A stretch of DNA of 64,000 nucleotides, taken from Uloborus plumipes (taxonomy: Eukaryota > Arthropoda > Arachnida > Araneae > Uloboridae). Of the stretch, positions 23,165-34,601 are shown piece by piece. Made by a program: the position numbers and the translations under genes. Location: positions 1-64,000 of the forward strand of contig JAXGGA010001694.1 in the NCBI GenBank assembly GCA_038373865.1. Reading direction: 5' to 3'. The notes under the pieces are model-generated. The model did no database searches and was not told where the DNA came from. It was given only the letters and a program-made list of their open reading frames with translations. The first letter of the stretch is position 1. Each line of letters opens with the position of its first letter.

Positions 23165-24442
23165 GGGGAGAGTGGTAATGAATGGGCCACTTTTTGGTTT
23201 TGAATTTTTGTAATTTTTTCTAACACTTTGTTTTAACTCTAAATTGGTGTTTTAGTTACTTTACTTATCTGGCTCTCTAAAAAAGTCATAAAAGTTGGAT
23301 TAGCACCTGTCTATAATGAATTATAATAGAAAATAAAAATTTTGAAATTTGGCCCATTCAACCCCACCTATGGGGTTGAATGGGCCATCGAAGGTAATGA
23401 ATGGGCCACTAAATGAATTCAATGAAAACATGTGGATTTAATCGTTTATTTGCTGAATATGACAAAATAAATGTGGCACTTGACATGATGATACAAAATC
23501 ATACTGATTTAAAATTATATAAACATCAAAACTGATGCAATTAAAATAAAACTGATTCATACCAATTGTAGCAGAAAAATGACTAAATAATGAGATTGTA
23601 AGAAATAAACAACATCAAATATATATATAAAAAATAACAGATAATACACACTATGATTTAACAAAATTTATATATTTCAAAAATAATATTAAAAATCACT
23701 TTCAAAAACTTCATCTTCATTTTCAAACTTGTCAAAATTTAAAATTTTTTTAAAAATTTACTAGACATCAGGAATAAGAAATATCTAAGTTAAGTTACCA
23801 AGAAAGAAAATGAAATTGTACTGTGAGGAATATAATATGAAGGAGAGAGGGGTTCAAGCCACGCACTGGGACCAGAGGTCTATTGTACTATAGGAATATA
23901 ATATAGATCTGCAAATTATATTTAGAAGTTACTACAAACCTATTTTGACGACAGTAATCTTTATCTATGACAGTCAGTTGTGTTTCATATTAATGCGAAA
24001 ATCCAAAGAAAAGGAAGAAAAACAATATTTAGGTGGCCCATTCATTACCATGACATAGTGGCCCATTCAGCCCCACCTATACTTTTGGAATACATTTAGG
24101 TTTTTTGAGTACATTGAATTTAAATAACATCAAAATACATTTTAAAATTAGTTTATAGATATGGAAAGACTAACTTATACATATGTATGCAGTGAAATAC
24201 TTGGTACATTTTAGCTAGGAAATGTTTTACTAAAAAGGGAAAAACTTACTTTTCAGTCAGATTCTTGACCATGCCACTCTAATTCAAAAATGGCTCAGCG
24301 CAAACGAATGAAAATTGGATGAGTTTAGTAGAACAAATAGCTACATCTATTGATGGCATCAAAAAAAAATTCATGCAAATACTTTTTCATATTTTGTTAG
24401 TGGCCCATTCATCACCATGGCCCATTCATTACCACTCTCCCC
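23165..24442. mobile_element. TA-flanked pogo-like element, 1,278 bp
   Basis: The first 26 bp, beginning GGGGAGAGTGGTAATGAATG, are perfectly inverted at the right end. TA dinucleotides flank both sides (23163-23164, 24443-24444). The motif AATGGGCCA recurs at both ends and inside, including an internal inverted pair near 23350-23400. The body is AT-rich; a minus-strand acidic fragment near 23.7 kb (FENEDEVFESDF) may be the tail of a lost transposase. TA duplication and GGGGARAGT ends fit the pogo/Tc1-mariner group, as at 48902. Confidence 0.8.
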
Positions 24443-24489
24443 TATATATTACATGTACAAGTGTATTAGATCTTTCACGGCCCTTTTAT

Positions 24490-24965
24490 TATTTACTAGC
24501 TTATTATCCGGCGTTGCCCGGGTGCTTATCTATTTTTTCTGCCTAATACAGTATTCGTGCCAATGTTCCAAGGTAATTAGAATATGAATTTTATTGTTTT
24601 TAACTTATTTCATGTTAAAATGAAATAGGTGAGACTTAAATTGATAATTCACTGTTAATACGTAATCTTTGTTGGAAAATACTCATGTTTAAATGTGTTG
24701 ATTTTTATGCTTAAAGGCTTATCTCTATTACTCTATCTGTTAAAATTGAAAGAAAATGGCAATTTTGAGACGAAAAATTTAAATTTTGAGCTTTTTGGAT
24801 TTTTTCAAAATTTCAAAATTCCGCCTATGTGAATTCTAGTGCATCAAGGAACCTCTGTGCCAAGTTTGATGAAAATCCGACGAAAACTGGATTTGTATGA
24901 GGATGCACAAACATACAAACAAACAAACATACATCCATTTTTATGTTTTAATGAGGGAAAAATGA
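24490..24965. repeat. RTE-like noncoding repeat fragment
   Basis: Contains CCGGCGTTGCCCGGGTGC and later TGCCAAGTTTGATGAAAATC followed by AAACATACAAACAAACAAAC. The order CCCGGGTGC, then TGCCAAGTTTSATGAAAATCC, then ACAAACA resembles RTE-class or related noncoding tails of arthropods. No protein remains. Confidence 0.4.
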
Positions 24966-25754
24966 ACTTCGAGAAACAAGCAATTAAATGAAGACTAAGG
25001 CCGATTTTGTTCTTGACTTAACTACCATAACTCAGACATTATCACATTGAAGAAAGATTCCCCTACAGCCGCAAAATGTGTGCAATAATTGAGTCATGTT
25101 TTCTCCTAAATAATACATAAAACTTCTAGTCTTTCGAAAAATTTATTTTTGATTATCCTATTTCTTACCAATCGATATACATCAATTTAGTACCATTTTC
25201 ATTCCATACTCATATGAATGCTCGAAGGGACAATAAATTTTCACCGAAAGGAGTGAAAATGATTTTTTTTTTTTTTTTGGATGTACTGGGGAATGTTATT
25301 AATTATTTGATAAGCGAATTTTATTTCTCTTCTTGTAAGCGACCGATGCGATGGCCGATAAATTTTCCGATCGGGGTGATGGTCATTTGTCTAATTCAGT
25401 GCATGTGCCCAACACCCTTTTCTTTTTTTTACTTCAGTGCAGCACCCCATATTAGATGAAACTCGCGGCCCAGAGTACGAGTAAAAATTTTACTTCATTC
25501 AAAAAACTTCTGCACAACATTGCAAAACACAGAAGGAAAAAAAAACAACACAAACGAAGCGTTTTTCTTATCACTCACTACCTGCGCTGCATTTTGATTG
25601 AATGCGAAGTTGGGTGCTGGTTTTCAGGTACCAATTTCTGAGTATTTGGTTCAAAGCTCGTTGCATTTTGATTATTTGTCTACATTCAAGAAAATGAAAT
25701 GGTTTGTAGAAAAATAAAGTTCATCAGCAATTAAATGGAGAAGTTATTTGACAA
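24966..25754. other. Unassigned stretch
   Basis: The sequence from about 25590 may be the body of the hAT fragment that ends at 26036. Open frames at 25214-25459 and 25456-25641 show no domain. Confidence 0.4.
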
Positions 25755-25988
25755 CAAGCCACTTCGTTTAGTGGTCAGAGAAGTCTGACCGGGAGGGGGA
25801 GGTCTCGGGTTCAAATCCCGAATCTGGCATGGATGTACTTTCTCTCTCTTCTGTCCTTGTCCTTTCTCTTTGCGAATGTGATTTTTGAATGGCTGCCTGC
25901 CCTATAAAACGAGTCTTATGGCATGTGTATTGAGCTAAATCGGACTTCCACCTTAATGGTGCTCGTAAAAACGGAAAAATAGTCTACA
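25755..25988 (+). mobile_element. tRNA-headed SINE, family 1
   Basis: The head carries an A-box-like TAGTGGTCAGAGAAGT and a B box GGTTCAAATCC (25809-25819). Next come ATGGATGTACTTTCTCTCTC and TGTCCTTGTCC, then the 3' module GAGCTAAATCGGACTTCCAC-CTTAATGGTGCTCGTAAAA. It is not a functional tRNA because the acceptor stem and cloverleaf are degenerate. Other copies: 31827-32620 and 55550-55737 (minus). Confidence 0.8.
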
Positions 25989-26036
25989 CAGATCAGCTTC
26001 GCTGGCCAGATATGAACCATAGGTTGTGTATCACTG
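25989..26036 (-). mobile_element. hAT terminus fragment beside the SINE
   Basis: Read on the minus strand, 26036 begins CAGTGATACACAACCTATGG, a Charlie-type hAT end like 14269. The SINE at 25755 appears to have inserted into this element. The other end was not found. Confidence 0.45.
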
Positions 26037-27594
26037 GTCAAATTCTATCTAACTCGTTTAATTTTAAGGAAAAAAGATAAAAAAAATTAAAAAATCACAA
26101 TATTTTGCAGCTCATTTTGGTTTCAGATTGAACTTCCTCGAATATTAATTGCGTCAGAGGATCCCTTCTGTTCAGGTGGTTGAGAATGATTCTTCTCAAA
26201 GTACTATTACTCTGGTTTTCATAGTGTCAACGTTCGGAAAGAGTCCATGTGGTTTCATTGCGATCCAATTCTTCACAAGAGTAATCCAATGTCAGACAAG
26301 TTCGTCGTTGCATTAATTTGCTGCGGCGTCTATTGATTTTAATCTAAATTTATAGCGATCTTTGAAATAGGAGATGATTTTAAAAACCATTACTTGTAAT
26401 TTTAAAAAATTGTGAGGCGTTGTGAAACATAATGTATATATATTTTAACGTACTTTTATAATTGGCAATGATCATAAATATGCGAAATATGATCAAAAAG
26501 ATACCTTCAATTGTATAATAGTAGCAGAAAGAGAAGAAGATCTGGGGTGGGGGGGGGGGGGAGGGGAGATAAGACTGACGTACTTCAGCAAAACAGTTTG
26601 AACAAGGGGTGAGTGTATTACCAAGAGAAAAAATAACTTTTTATTTGTATTTCTCAGGCTACTGTAGTTTATTATCTTCATTTAACTGTGAGTAAGAAAG
26701 ACGTTAAAGTAATATATAGAGTAAGAACTTTATATAAAAGCAGTATGCCAATGATCATATCCAGTATCTCATTCTGTCAAGCTGAACTTAGTTTCGATAT
26801 TTAATGTCTTAACTAATGTCATTTTAGACGTGATGCATGTCTAAAATTATTCCTTTTATTGCAGCATATAACGAAGGTAACTTAAACACATCCCCACAAA
26901 ATGTCGAGCTGAGTGGAATCTCTAAATGGATGACATCTGAAACGTTTTTAATAACAAAAACTGTCTGGGAACATCTAGTGTATGATAGCATCTTGCCAAA
27001 AATAGAAGGTCAACATGTATCTGCTTGAAGAATGTCTGAGAGTAAGTAATTTTTTTTTACTTACTTGTACGGAGTATAAAAAGTGTGGCATTCGTGAAAA
27101 AAAATATCGGTAAAAATATGCTCACTTCTCTTTTAATTATTCGTTACTTGACAGTATTTATTTCGGAAAGATTTAAATGTAAGAGAATAAATGCCTTGTT
27201 CCGAATTAAGCCTATCTGAAGTTTAAAATCGGCAGAGAGAGCTTAAAGTCGACTCCCAGAACCATTGAGATCAGGCATTGTTGCCAGTCCTACAGTAGTA
27301 ATTGTACACATGAGGACTTATGACCCCCCACCCCCCTTCAAATTGAGAAAATTTAGCTGCGCCACTATTATTAGTTACATGTTTTGAAATAAATAGCTAT
27401 TAACATTTCTTTGGTGTCAGTAATTCCCTGAAAGCAGGGGTGTAGCGAAAATTGATGTTAAGTATTAACCTTCCCAAAAACTTAAGTCGTACTGCCAATA
27501 ATGCATAGTAGTATATATAAATGTAAGAACTATGTGAACCCCTTCACCAAAAAGAAATTCTTGTCTAGTACCTGAAAAGAAGTTAATGAGGACC
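26037..27594. other. Unassigned stretch, 1.5 kb
   Basis: Includes a G-run at about 26549-26560. Frames at 26493-26681 and 26837-27028 have no recognisable domain. No terminal repeats identified. Confidence 0.4.
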
Positions 27595-27937
27595 GTAATA
27601 GCCCGATCGGTAAGGCAACGTCGGACTCGTAACCGGAAGGTCCTGGGTTCGATCCTAGGAGATCAAAGACCCACCGTCGTTATTAATTGCGGCTGGGCGA
27701 CGTAAAATAAGGGTCGTGGTCACAAAGTCCTCCAAGTAAAACAATACCTATGAGGGTTCTAGACCATTGGTTTGCTTGGCCCTTGGTTTGGATCAAAAGA
27801 ACAGAGCGCTCTGAGCTAAATCAATCAAACTTCCACCTTAATGGTGCTCGTAAAAACGGATGCCGTACTTATACTGCCTTAAATCAGGTAGATTTATCTA
27901 CTCGGGCCCGGGTACCCGAGAAGTTTCAGAGAGGCTT
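27595..27937 (+). mobile_element. tRNA-headed SINE, family 2 (Thr-like head)
   Basis: The tRNA-like head has TAGCCCGATCGGTAAGGC (A box), an anticodon-loop-like GACTCGTAACC and the B box GGGTTCGATCC (27646-27656). The body has GGTCACAAAGTCCTCCAAGT and ACAGAGCGCTCTGAGCTAAA. It then shares with family 1 the module CTTCCACCTTAATGGTGCTC and ends near the palindrome CTCGGGCCCGGGTACCCGAG. A minus copy is at about 54045-54285. Confidence 0.85.
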
Positions 27938-29174
27938 ATGATCCTAAAAGAATCGTAATCGAATTGTAAAAGCATTGGTGCCAGTCTCATGTGAAAAATC
28001 CCACAGTCAGATTTTCATGATTTAATTTGATTTTGAAAGGGCCATCCACGAAAGAAGAAGAATCCGAGGACTATCGACGTCATCTTACCAGGCAGTGTTA
28101 GAGTAATGAAGAGAGCTAATATCTTCTAATACTGTCAGGTAAAGATGTCTGCGAAGTCCCATGGCGACACTGGAATCTGGAAGGACATATAGTGCGCAGC
28201 TCATTATCTCCACAGAAGCACCGGTATATATAGGATACAGGAGCACAGGTTTATAGGACCACGGAGGCACCGGTACTTCATATCCAACCAGAGGCACCGG
28301 TAATTGTATATATATATTTTTAGATTCTGATTGCTCTTTCAGAAAAACTTTTCTCTTTATTTCAAATTTTCAACTGAATTTATAAATTCTTTTAAATTGA
28401 ATTTCAGAAATTAGTTATATATATTTCTATTTGTTTAATATTTTGTGAAAACTTTACCAGAATGGCAGCACTTTTGTCTTTTACTCAGTTCAAATTTTAA
28501 CAAAAAAAAAAAAAAAAAACAAGAGAGCGTTAATTTTCACAGCATTTTTTCATTCGTAAGTGCTTGAATTCTAATATGAAAAAATCTTTCTTAAAATTGA
28601 AAAGAAGAGCTCCCGTGCAAATTAAGTTCTGTTTATACAAATGTACATGAGATGAGTGATGAAACTAATCAGGAGTGGGACTTCATGAAATTCGAATCTT
28701 GATCATTTTCCTCGCTAAATAAAATGCACTGTCTAGAACAACCATGTCTTTTTAACGGAAATGCATTTATTCTATGAACAACTATGATTCATGTATTTTA
28801 ATAACGTCAGTATTTTTAGTGTCGGATTTACAGATTTAGGATTTCTGTTACAATATATTTTTGGTGGCCTCTTTGTTTTTCTCGGATTTATGTAAAATAA
28901 TTATCATGAACATGTCTAAATACCTTTTGCGGGATTTTCAAATGAAAATAAAACCGCATGATTCTCCAATAAAATAAAACCACATGACACGCTTTCTTTT
29001 TTTTTTTTTTGTTTTTTAATTTAAATGCGAATCAAATGGAATTTATGGAAAAAAATAAATAAATAAATCTTTAAAATCGACAAAAACTGATTTTTAAATA
29101 GTATACAATAAATTATTTTCGTCATCTTATGGCTAAAAGCAAAATTAATTTCATAAATTAAACTTGAACTTTAA
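27938..29174. other. Unassigned stretch
   Basis: The motif AGGCACCGGTA or close variants recurs at about 28216, 28264 and 28291. A 19-nt A-run lies near 28501. No gene recognised. Confidence 0.4.
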
Positions 29175-29182
29175 GGTTAAGG

Positions 29183-29844
29183 CAGTGGCGTACATAGAGC
29201 CCCCGCAGCCCCGCGGCGCGGGGAGGGCGCCAGAGGTATGGGGGCGCACTCTGAAAAAATACAAAAAACTTTTTTTTCCCCGTATTCTATGTCACTTCCA
29301 GGTGTTTCGAATGAAATCTGCATCGATACGTCACATATGATGCATAACGTAATGATTTCACCACCCTCTCTGCCTTCTCCTGTATAACATATGCCCCCTG
29401 TCCACCTCTAATTGAGCTCCTATGATCAAGGGCGCTCCTGCCAGGAAGTAACTTATTAAAACTGAACTGTATATAATTTGACTGCAAATACTTTTCCTTG
29501 TGTTCTTTTTCTAATGTGCTTTATAATTAACAGTAACCTGTAATGAAACTTGGAGTATTATTGTAAGATATCCTGGTATTTTCTAGTAAGATTTCAACTT
29601 GGCAAGTGTATAGTGTTTATTACTTTTCCTGAATTCTGCTTTTTCATTGCAATTACAATTTTAATTACTTTATATTTTGAAATAAACTTGATTTTAAATA
29701 TCAGAATACTCTTCAACGAAGTCTTATTATAGCTTTTAATTTTTTGCCATAAATCTAAGATAGGGCATACTTGTAAATCTTACGGGGGGGGGGGTGCACT
29801 AATAAATCATGCGGGGGGCGCGCCGAAGTCTATGTACGCTACTG
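29183..29844. mobile_element. Nonautonomous hAT element, 662 bp, exact 8-bp duplication
   Basis: Flanked by GGTTAAGG at 29175-29182 and 29845-29852. Ends are CAGTGGCGTACATAGA and TCTATGTACGCTACTG, inverse with one mismatch. GC-rich segments (GCCCCGCGGCGCGGGG, CGGGGGGCGCGCC) lie just inside each end. The inside is AT-rich and has no transposase. The CAGTRGCGTACMTAG end resembles the end of dispersed repeat B at 20956. Confidence 0.9.
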
Positions 29845-29852
29845 GGTTAAGG

Positions 29853-30418
29853 GTTCATTCACCCATGCTATGGAAGTCCCTTATGGCTTCTACAGAACAT
29901 ATGGAACTTATTTACAATGCATATAGAATCGATGCGGGATATATATAGCCTTTTCGAGAAAATAGCTACAGAGCTTATGGAAAATAGTTTTTCACGCCAA
30001 GATAAGCCTCAAGTTACACAAAAAAAAAAAGTGGATCCGGCTCTGATTTCTCTCATAATGTGCCTCAATTACAGCTCAAATCAGCGGCAATATCATTTTT
30101 CCACTGAAAAGAAAAAAAAAACCCACACCAGTGTAAAGCAGGGTCATCTGGAAAAGAAGTGTACGTGCTTTCTTTCCGGGAGTCAGTGTGTATTCGTGGG
30201 TTGCCCTTGCCTACCGGGGACCACACCCTCCTAGCAACACACACACAAGGGGGGTGCCCCAGCCCCTCTCTGCAAGATGGAATCCTTTTCCTGGTGGGCA
30301 CACCACGATTAGTACACAGGAATGTGACCACTTTTGCATCAGATAGGATCGATCAGCTTTGCCAGCTAAATGGCAGCAAAAGCGTAACAGCAACGACGAG
30401 TCCCACTCCGTAAACATT
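29853..30418. other. Unassigned stretch with a GC-richer patch
   Basis: At 30120-30410 composition rises and frames are open on both strands (29917-30234 plus, 30065-30331 minus). None resembles a known domain and they overlap in opposite senses. Contains ACACACACACAAGGGGGG low complexity. Confidence 0.35.
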
Positions 30419-30422
30419 TTAA

Positions 30423-30930
30423 CCCTTTATGACCTAACTTTTTATGCTCAAAAACCCTAGCTTTTAAAGAAGCTCTTTGTATTTAGAAAACCGACTATGC
30501 TCTTTTTTTACTTAAAGAAATTTCAAACAAACAAAAAAAAATTCCATGGTAGAAACTATTCAATCATGACGTGGCCATTCTACAAAAGACGCACTTTTTT
30601 AGGTTCAGGGTAGTTAGTTTTAAAAATATTTATCTTTAAACCATTTTTTGAGATTCAGAAAAAATATAACAAATTTTAACCAATGGTTAATACAAGTTAA
30701 TAATGATTTAATTTTTCTAAATTGCTTTTTTAATTGAACAGAGGGATACTTTTATACTTCCGTTACATGTCTCAACACTTTTCCTCCAACGTACATTTTC
30801 ATTTATTTGCTCAAAACCAAAAAAAAAAAAAAGATTTTAAGGTCATTTGAATCATTAGATAGTTTTAATAGCTTAAAATGATTATGTTAAAAAATAAAAA
30901 ATATTTCCTCCAAAAAAATCCTTTGAGCAG
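30423..30930. mobile_element. Possible TTAA-type element, one end only
   Basis: TTAA (30419-30422) is followed by CCCTTTATGACCTAAC, close to the CCCTTTATGCCCC end at 32209. No matching right end with TTAA was found, so it may be truncated. Confidence 0.35.
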
Positions 30931-31030
30931 GGCCGGATCGCTCCTTCCTTGAGGAACTCAACTCTGGTAAATTTTCAATATTGAAGTTCAAGAAAGGAAT
31001 TTTTAGATTATGTTTGATGTTTTGAAGATT

Positions 31031-31386
31031 CACTGCAAAAAAAATGTCCTGTTGTTTTATTTAGTGTAATACTGGCAGCCGAGGTTCCAATTTAAAACTG
31101 TAAAATGCATAGTAATAAACTGTAAAACTAGCAATTTAACAGTTTCTTACTGTAAAGTTAGCAATCTTACAATTTACTGCCGTAAAGTTTAACTGTATTA
31201 TACTTTACAGTATAAACAACTGTAACTATACAACACAGTAAAAACAACTGTACAATACTGGCAGCAGAGGTTCGAGTTCAAAACCGCAAAATGCACGGTA
31301 ATAAACTGTAAAATTAGCATTTTTTACAGTTTATTACTATAAGATTAACTGTGTTATATTGTAAAAACAACATTCATTTTTCAGTG
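31031..31386. mobile_element. MITE related to 2956-3376, CACTG ends
   Basis: Ends are CACTGCAAAAAAAATG and CATTTTTCAGTG, with inner TGTTGTTTT/AAAACAACA. The inside repeats ATACTGGCAGC and AAACTGTAAAATTAGCA in both orientations, as at 2956-3376. Confidence 0.75.
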
Positions 31387-31826
31387 TAGGGTTTTCCTCA
31401 TCACACGTTTCGCAACTGAAGTCCAAAACATATGAGGTCCGCATTAGTAAACCAAGATGTGTGTACTACACTGCAACGTTTCTTGACAAAAACATCGTGA
31501 CGTTTGCGTGACGTTAGCCTATGGAAAACGAGCTAGATAAAACGTCACAGCCTACTTGGCGAATTAGAGGAGATCGCTGACTGCTTGTGAGCTCTTATTG
31601 GCTCCGCCCGTTGTGACATTCAGTATCAAGTTAAATTGCTGTCTAGTATAATAAAGAATGCACGCTAAAATCCATCGCCCCTCCCTTGAAACATTTCTAT
31701 AGATCCTTCCTTGCCTTTGAATCACCGTCAGTCTCTCTTACATCCTCCGTTCAGAGTCTAATTAAGTACAAGAATTTTCTACAGGTGTCAAATTTGTCTG
31801 CTCATTACAGAGATTTAGAATCACAG
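31387..31826. other. Unassigned stretch
   Basis: Contains several ACGTTT/TGACGTTT motifs (31470-31550). No gene or repeat end recognised. Confidence 0.4.
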
Positions 31827-32035
31827 GCGCCGGCCACCTTGTCTAGTGGTCAGAGGAGTTTGATCGTGATGCGGTGGCCTCGGGTTCGAATCCCGACTCA
31901 GGCATAGATGTACTTTCACTCTCTCCTGTCCTTGTCCTTCCTCTGTGTCAATGACTGTGTTGTTAATGGCTGCCTGTGCCCTATAAATGGGTCTTAAGGC
32001 ATGTGTGTTGAGCTAAATAGGACTTTCAATTTAAC

Positions 32036-32201
32036 CAGACCCGTTGTTTAGGGGGGTAAGGGGGGTCAATCGCTCCCCCCTGGCTTTGAGAAATCAATGT
32101 ATTTACATATAAATGGGCGTGGTTTTTAATGTTTTCCGATGAAACTAAATTGTGTTTGAACCCTCCCCCCCCCTATGGAAAAACTTGAAATGACGGCCCT
32201 G
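32036..32201. mobile_element. hAT-type MITE, 166 bp, inside the SINE
   Basis: Ends CAGACCCGTTGTTTAG and AATGACGGCCCTG are inverse with differences. A second copy at 55946-56106 has a perfect 8-bp duplication and shares AAATGGGCGTGGTTTTT-type sequence. Flanking 8-mers here (AATTTAAC, ACCTTAAC) match only partly, consistent with an older insertion. Confidence 0.7.
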
Positions 32202-32208
32202 ACCTTAA

Positions 32209-32515
32209 CCCTTTATGCCCCGACGGGACTCAGAAGTCCCGCTTATATTAATTTAGTATTATGAATCCTAAATGGCTGTAATCATGCTGAAGCTTTAAAG
32301 TACCACTCCTTGTACTTTGCTGAAAGGTCGGCAGATAGTACCTACTATCAGAAACAGTTTTCTTGGGGGCCCTAAGGCGTAGGGGGCCTTAGACCCCCAA
32401 AATTTTCAAAAAAAAATTTGCTCGATAAATGTTTTTTAATGTATTTTCAACTGAAAAAAAAAACAAAAAAAAATGTATAAAAAATAATTAATAAATAAAT
32501 TTGGGACATAAAGGG
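32209..32515. mobile_element. piggyBac-type MITE, 307 bp, TTAA target site
   Basis: TTAA at 32205-32208 and 32516-32519. Ends CCCTTTATGCCCC and GGGACATAAAGGG are inverse over the outer nine bases. A subterminal hairpin GGGACT-cagA-AGTCCC lies at about 32225-32240. It inserted at the right edge of the hAT MITE, so it is the youngest of the three layers. Confidence 0.88.
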
Positions 32516-32840
32516 TTAATGGTGCTCGTAAAAACGGAAGCTGTACATATTCCGCCTTATATCGGATAGATGTGTCTACTCGGGCTCGGGTACCCGAGTG
32601 GTTTCAGAAGCAACAACAGAACCACAGGTATTCAGTTTCAACTCTTGACCATCATGGTGGGAAAGTGCGAACTTATTGTGAACGAATTCCAGTATTATTC
32701 TTTCTGAAGTCAAATAGGTTCATAACTTTGTCTCCAACGTCCAAAACTTAATGAGCACACTTATAATAAAGGCGATTCTCTGTAAACTCGTCATTTTCCA
32801 TACAGAATCTGTCCGGTCATGTTCTTCTGAAATGTTCGTA

Positions 32841-34119
32841 CCGTAAAATGGGGTGTATACAGGAACAGCGGGGTGATTCGGAACAAAACTTCCTGATCAT
32901 ACAAAGAAATTCTTCATAAATATACCGTCGGGTATTTTTAGCAGTTAATTTTTTTAGAAAGGTAATATCATAAGAAGTAGGAAAAAAATATTTTTGTCAT
33001 TCTGGCAACACTATTGGCTTCTGTGCAAGGCTGCAAGCGGGACGCTAAAAAACATCAAGTTTTCATCGTCTGCAAAACTTTGTATGTAAGTACAGACCCC
33101 TTTATATTTCAAATCTAAGAATAGTATTTTTTAATTATGCATATATCTGAGCAACAGAGTACCACATTAGAAGAGACAACATATTTTAATTGTGGCATAA
33201 AAATGAAAAATTCTTCATAATGTCATAGGATAAGGATTTGCGGGGTGAATCGAAACACTTTGTTCTGTTGTTCCAATTCAAACTTATTTAAAGGAAACTG
33301 TTTGAAAAATCAAGATTCTAACCTCAATTCTTCTAGTCAAGACAAGGACAAGGATTTATTATTGTTTACCCTTCTCGTGAGCAACTAGATCTTAGAATGA
33401 CAGAAAGTTGCAGATTTAAAAAGATTTTTGCTCCAGGAGACTTCTTTTTACTTAAAATACATGGGGAAAGTCATACAGACTTTATGTAGCAAAAGTCCAG
33501 CACACAGACAGTGATGAATAAGTGGGAAAATCTTACAGGACGATCCCCGAAACCCAGAGATTTCAAGAAACTAAAGAAAAGGCAGCGTTCATCCCAGAAG
33601 ATGTTATGAAAAAACTTAAGCCAAGCCACAACTGCTAGTTTTAAGGACAAGTACATATTTGTGGACGACATGAGTGACTTCAATTTATGTTAAATCTTTG
33701 TATTTCAATTCAAAAGCATTTCTTAAAATTAATTTTAATTTTTCATAAGTTCAAAATTATTTTGAATTTTGACAAATCATAAACGTTTACTGGTATAGAA
33801 AATAAACTTTTATTTGACAGTAACTATCTGTTCTTATTCTCCCCCATCAATATTACTAATATTTGTGAGACCTATTACAGGTTAAACTGAAAAAAAGAAA
33901 AATTTTAACATGTGTTCCGATTGACCCCTATCAGCGGGGTGAATCGGAACACCTCTAAATCATTATATATATAAATAATAACTGTTCAACATGTTTTGTC
34001 TTTGCCTAGAATATCAAAAGGCAAGACTGGAGTTTTTACCCAAAAAATCAAATTTAAAAAAAAATCTACTTTTTTTACAATCAAAGCTGAAAAGTGCGCC
34101 GATTTACCCCGTTTTGTGG
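32841..34119 (+). mobile_element. TA-flanked pogo-like element, 1,279 bp
   Basis: TA flanks at 32839-32840 and 34120-34121. Ends CCGTAAAATGGGGTG and ACCCCGTTTTGTGG are inverse with two or three differences. The motif GCGGGGTGAATCGGAAC or variants occurs near 32878, 33240 and 33934, and as the inverse near 33917. The transposase remnant inside is listed separately. Confidence 0.8.
33400..33695 (+). pseudogene. Pogo/Jerky-like transposase C-terminal fragment
   Basis: The plus strand encodes APGDFFLLKIHG, and in another frame YRLYVAKVQHTDSDE, then FIPEDVMKKLKP, then TASFKDKYIFVDDMSDFN. This order (GDFVLVKF-, YVGKV--DEYEVKFL-, F-FPE-ED-like) resembles the C-terminal domain of pogo-type DDE transposases in arthropods. 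Frameshifts and stops break it. It agrees with the TA-flanked element it lies in. Recognised by motif order only. Confidence 0.5.
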
Positions 34120-34601
34120 TATAATTATTATACTATTGCTCACTGCTCAGAAAATTAATCTATTACTTTGGTTCGAAAGAAGGTCAATTGAAGTGAATGT
34201 TTTTCTAATAAAATATGACGGGACTGTGTATTTTCTAAGGCTCGACCGATGGCATTTTTTGGCCGATGGGCCGATGCCGATTGTTGGCCGATTGTTCAAA
34301 GTTGGCCGATGGCCGATTTTTTTCCTCTTCCATCGGCCGATGGCCGATGCCGATGGCCGATGGTAAAAAAAATCAAACGATTAGAAAAATAAATCATATA
34401 CTCATTCATATATTCATTTCATTCTACTTCTTCTTCAGTCATTCAGATTTTGGCCTAAATTTATATTATACTAACACTCAACAAAAACTGTACGAGAGAG
34501 AAAGAGACTCATTCGTACCATTTGTACTGGGTGTAGGAGGGGTGCAGGGGCGGATGGGGCCGGCGGGCAGCCGGGCATTTTCCAGGTGGGCCGCCTGTGT
34601 T

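Larger units (their letters stand above)
31827..32622 (+). mobile_element. tRNA-headed SINE, family 1, split by two insertions
   Basis: The head (TCTAGTGGTCAGAGGAGT; B box GGTTCGAATCC at 31883-31893) and body TGTACTTTCACTCTCTCC run to about 32027. The 3' module resumes at 32516 with TTAATGGTGCTCGTAAAAAC and ends near CTCGGGCTCGGGTACCCGAG. The gap is filled by a hAT MITE (32036-32201) and a TTAA MITE (32209-32515). Confidence 0.85.

Noticed and set aside
27595..27680. Possible functional tRNA-Thr gene
   Set aside because: Has A and B boxes, but the acceptor stem does not close and it continues into a SINE body.
31827..31900. Possible functional tRNA gene
   Set aside because: Degenerate cloverleaf; it is the head of a SINE with other copies in the window.
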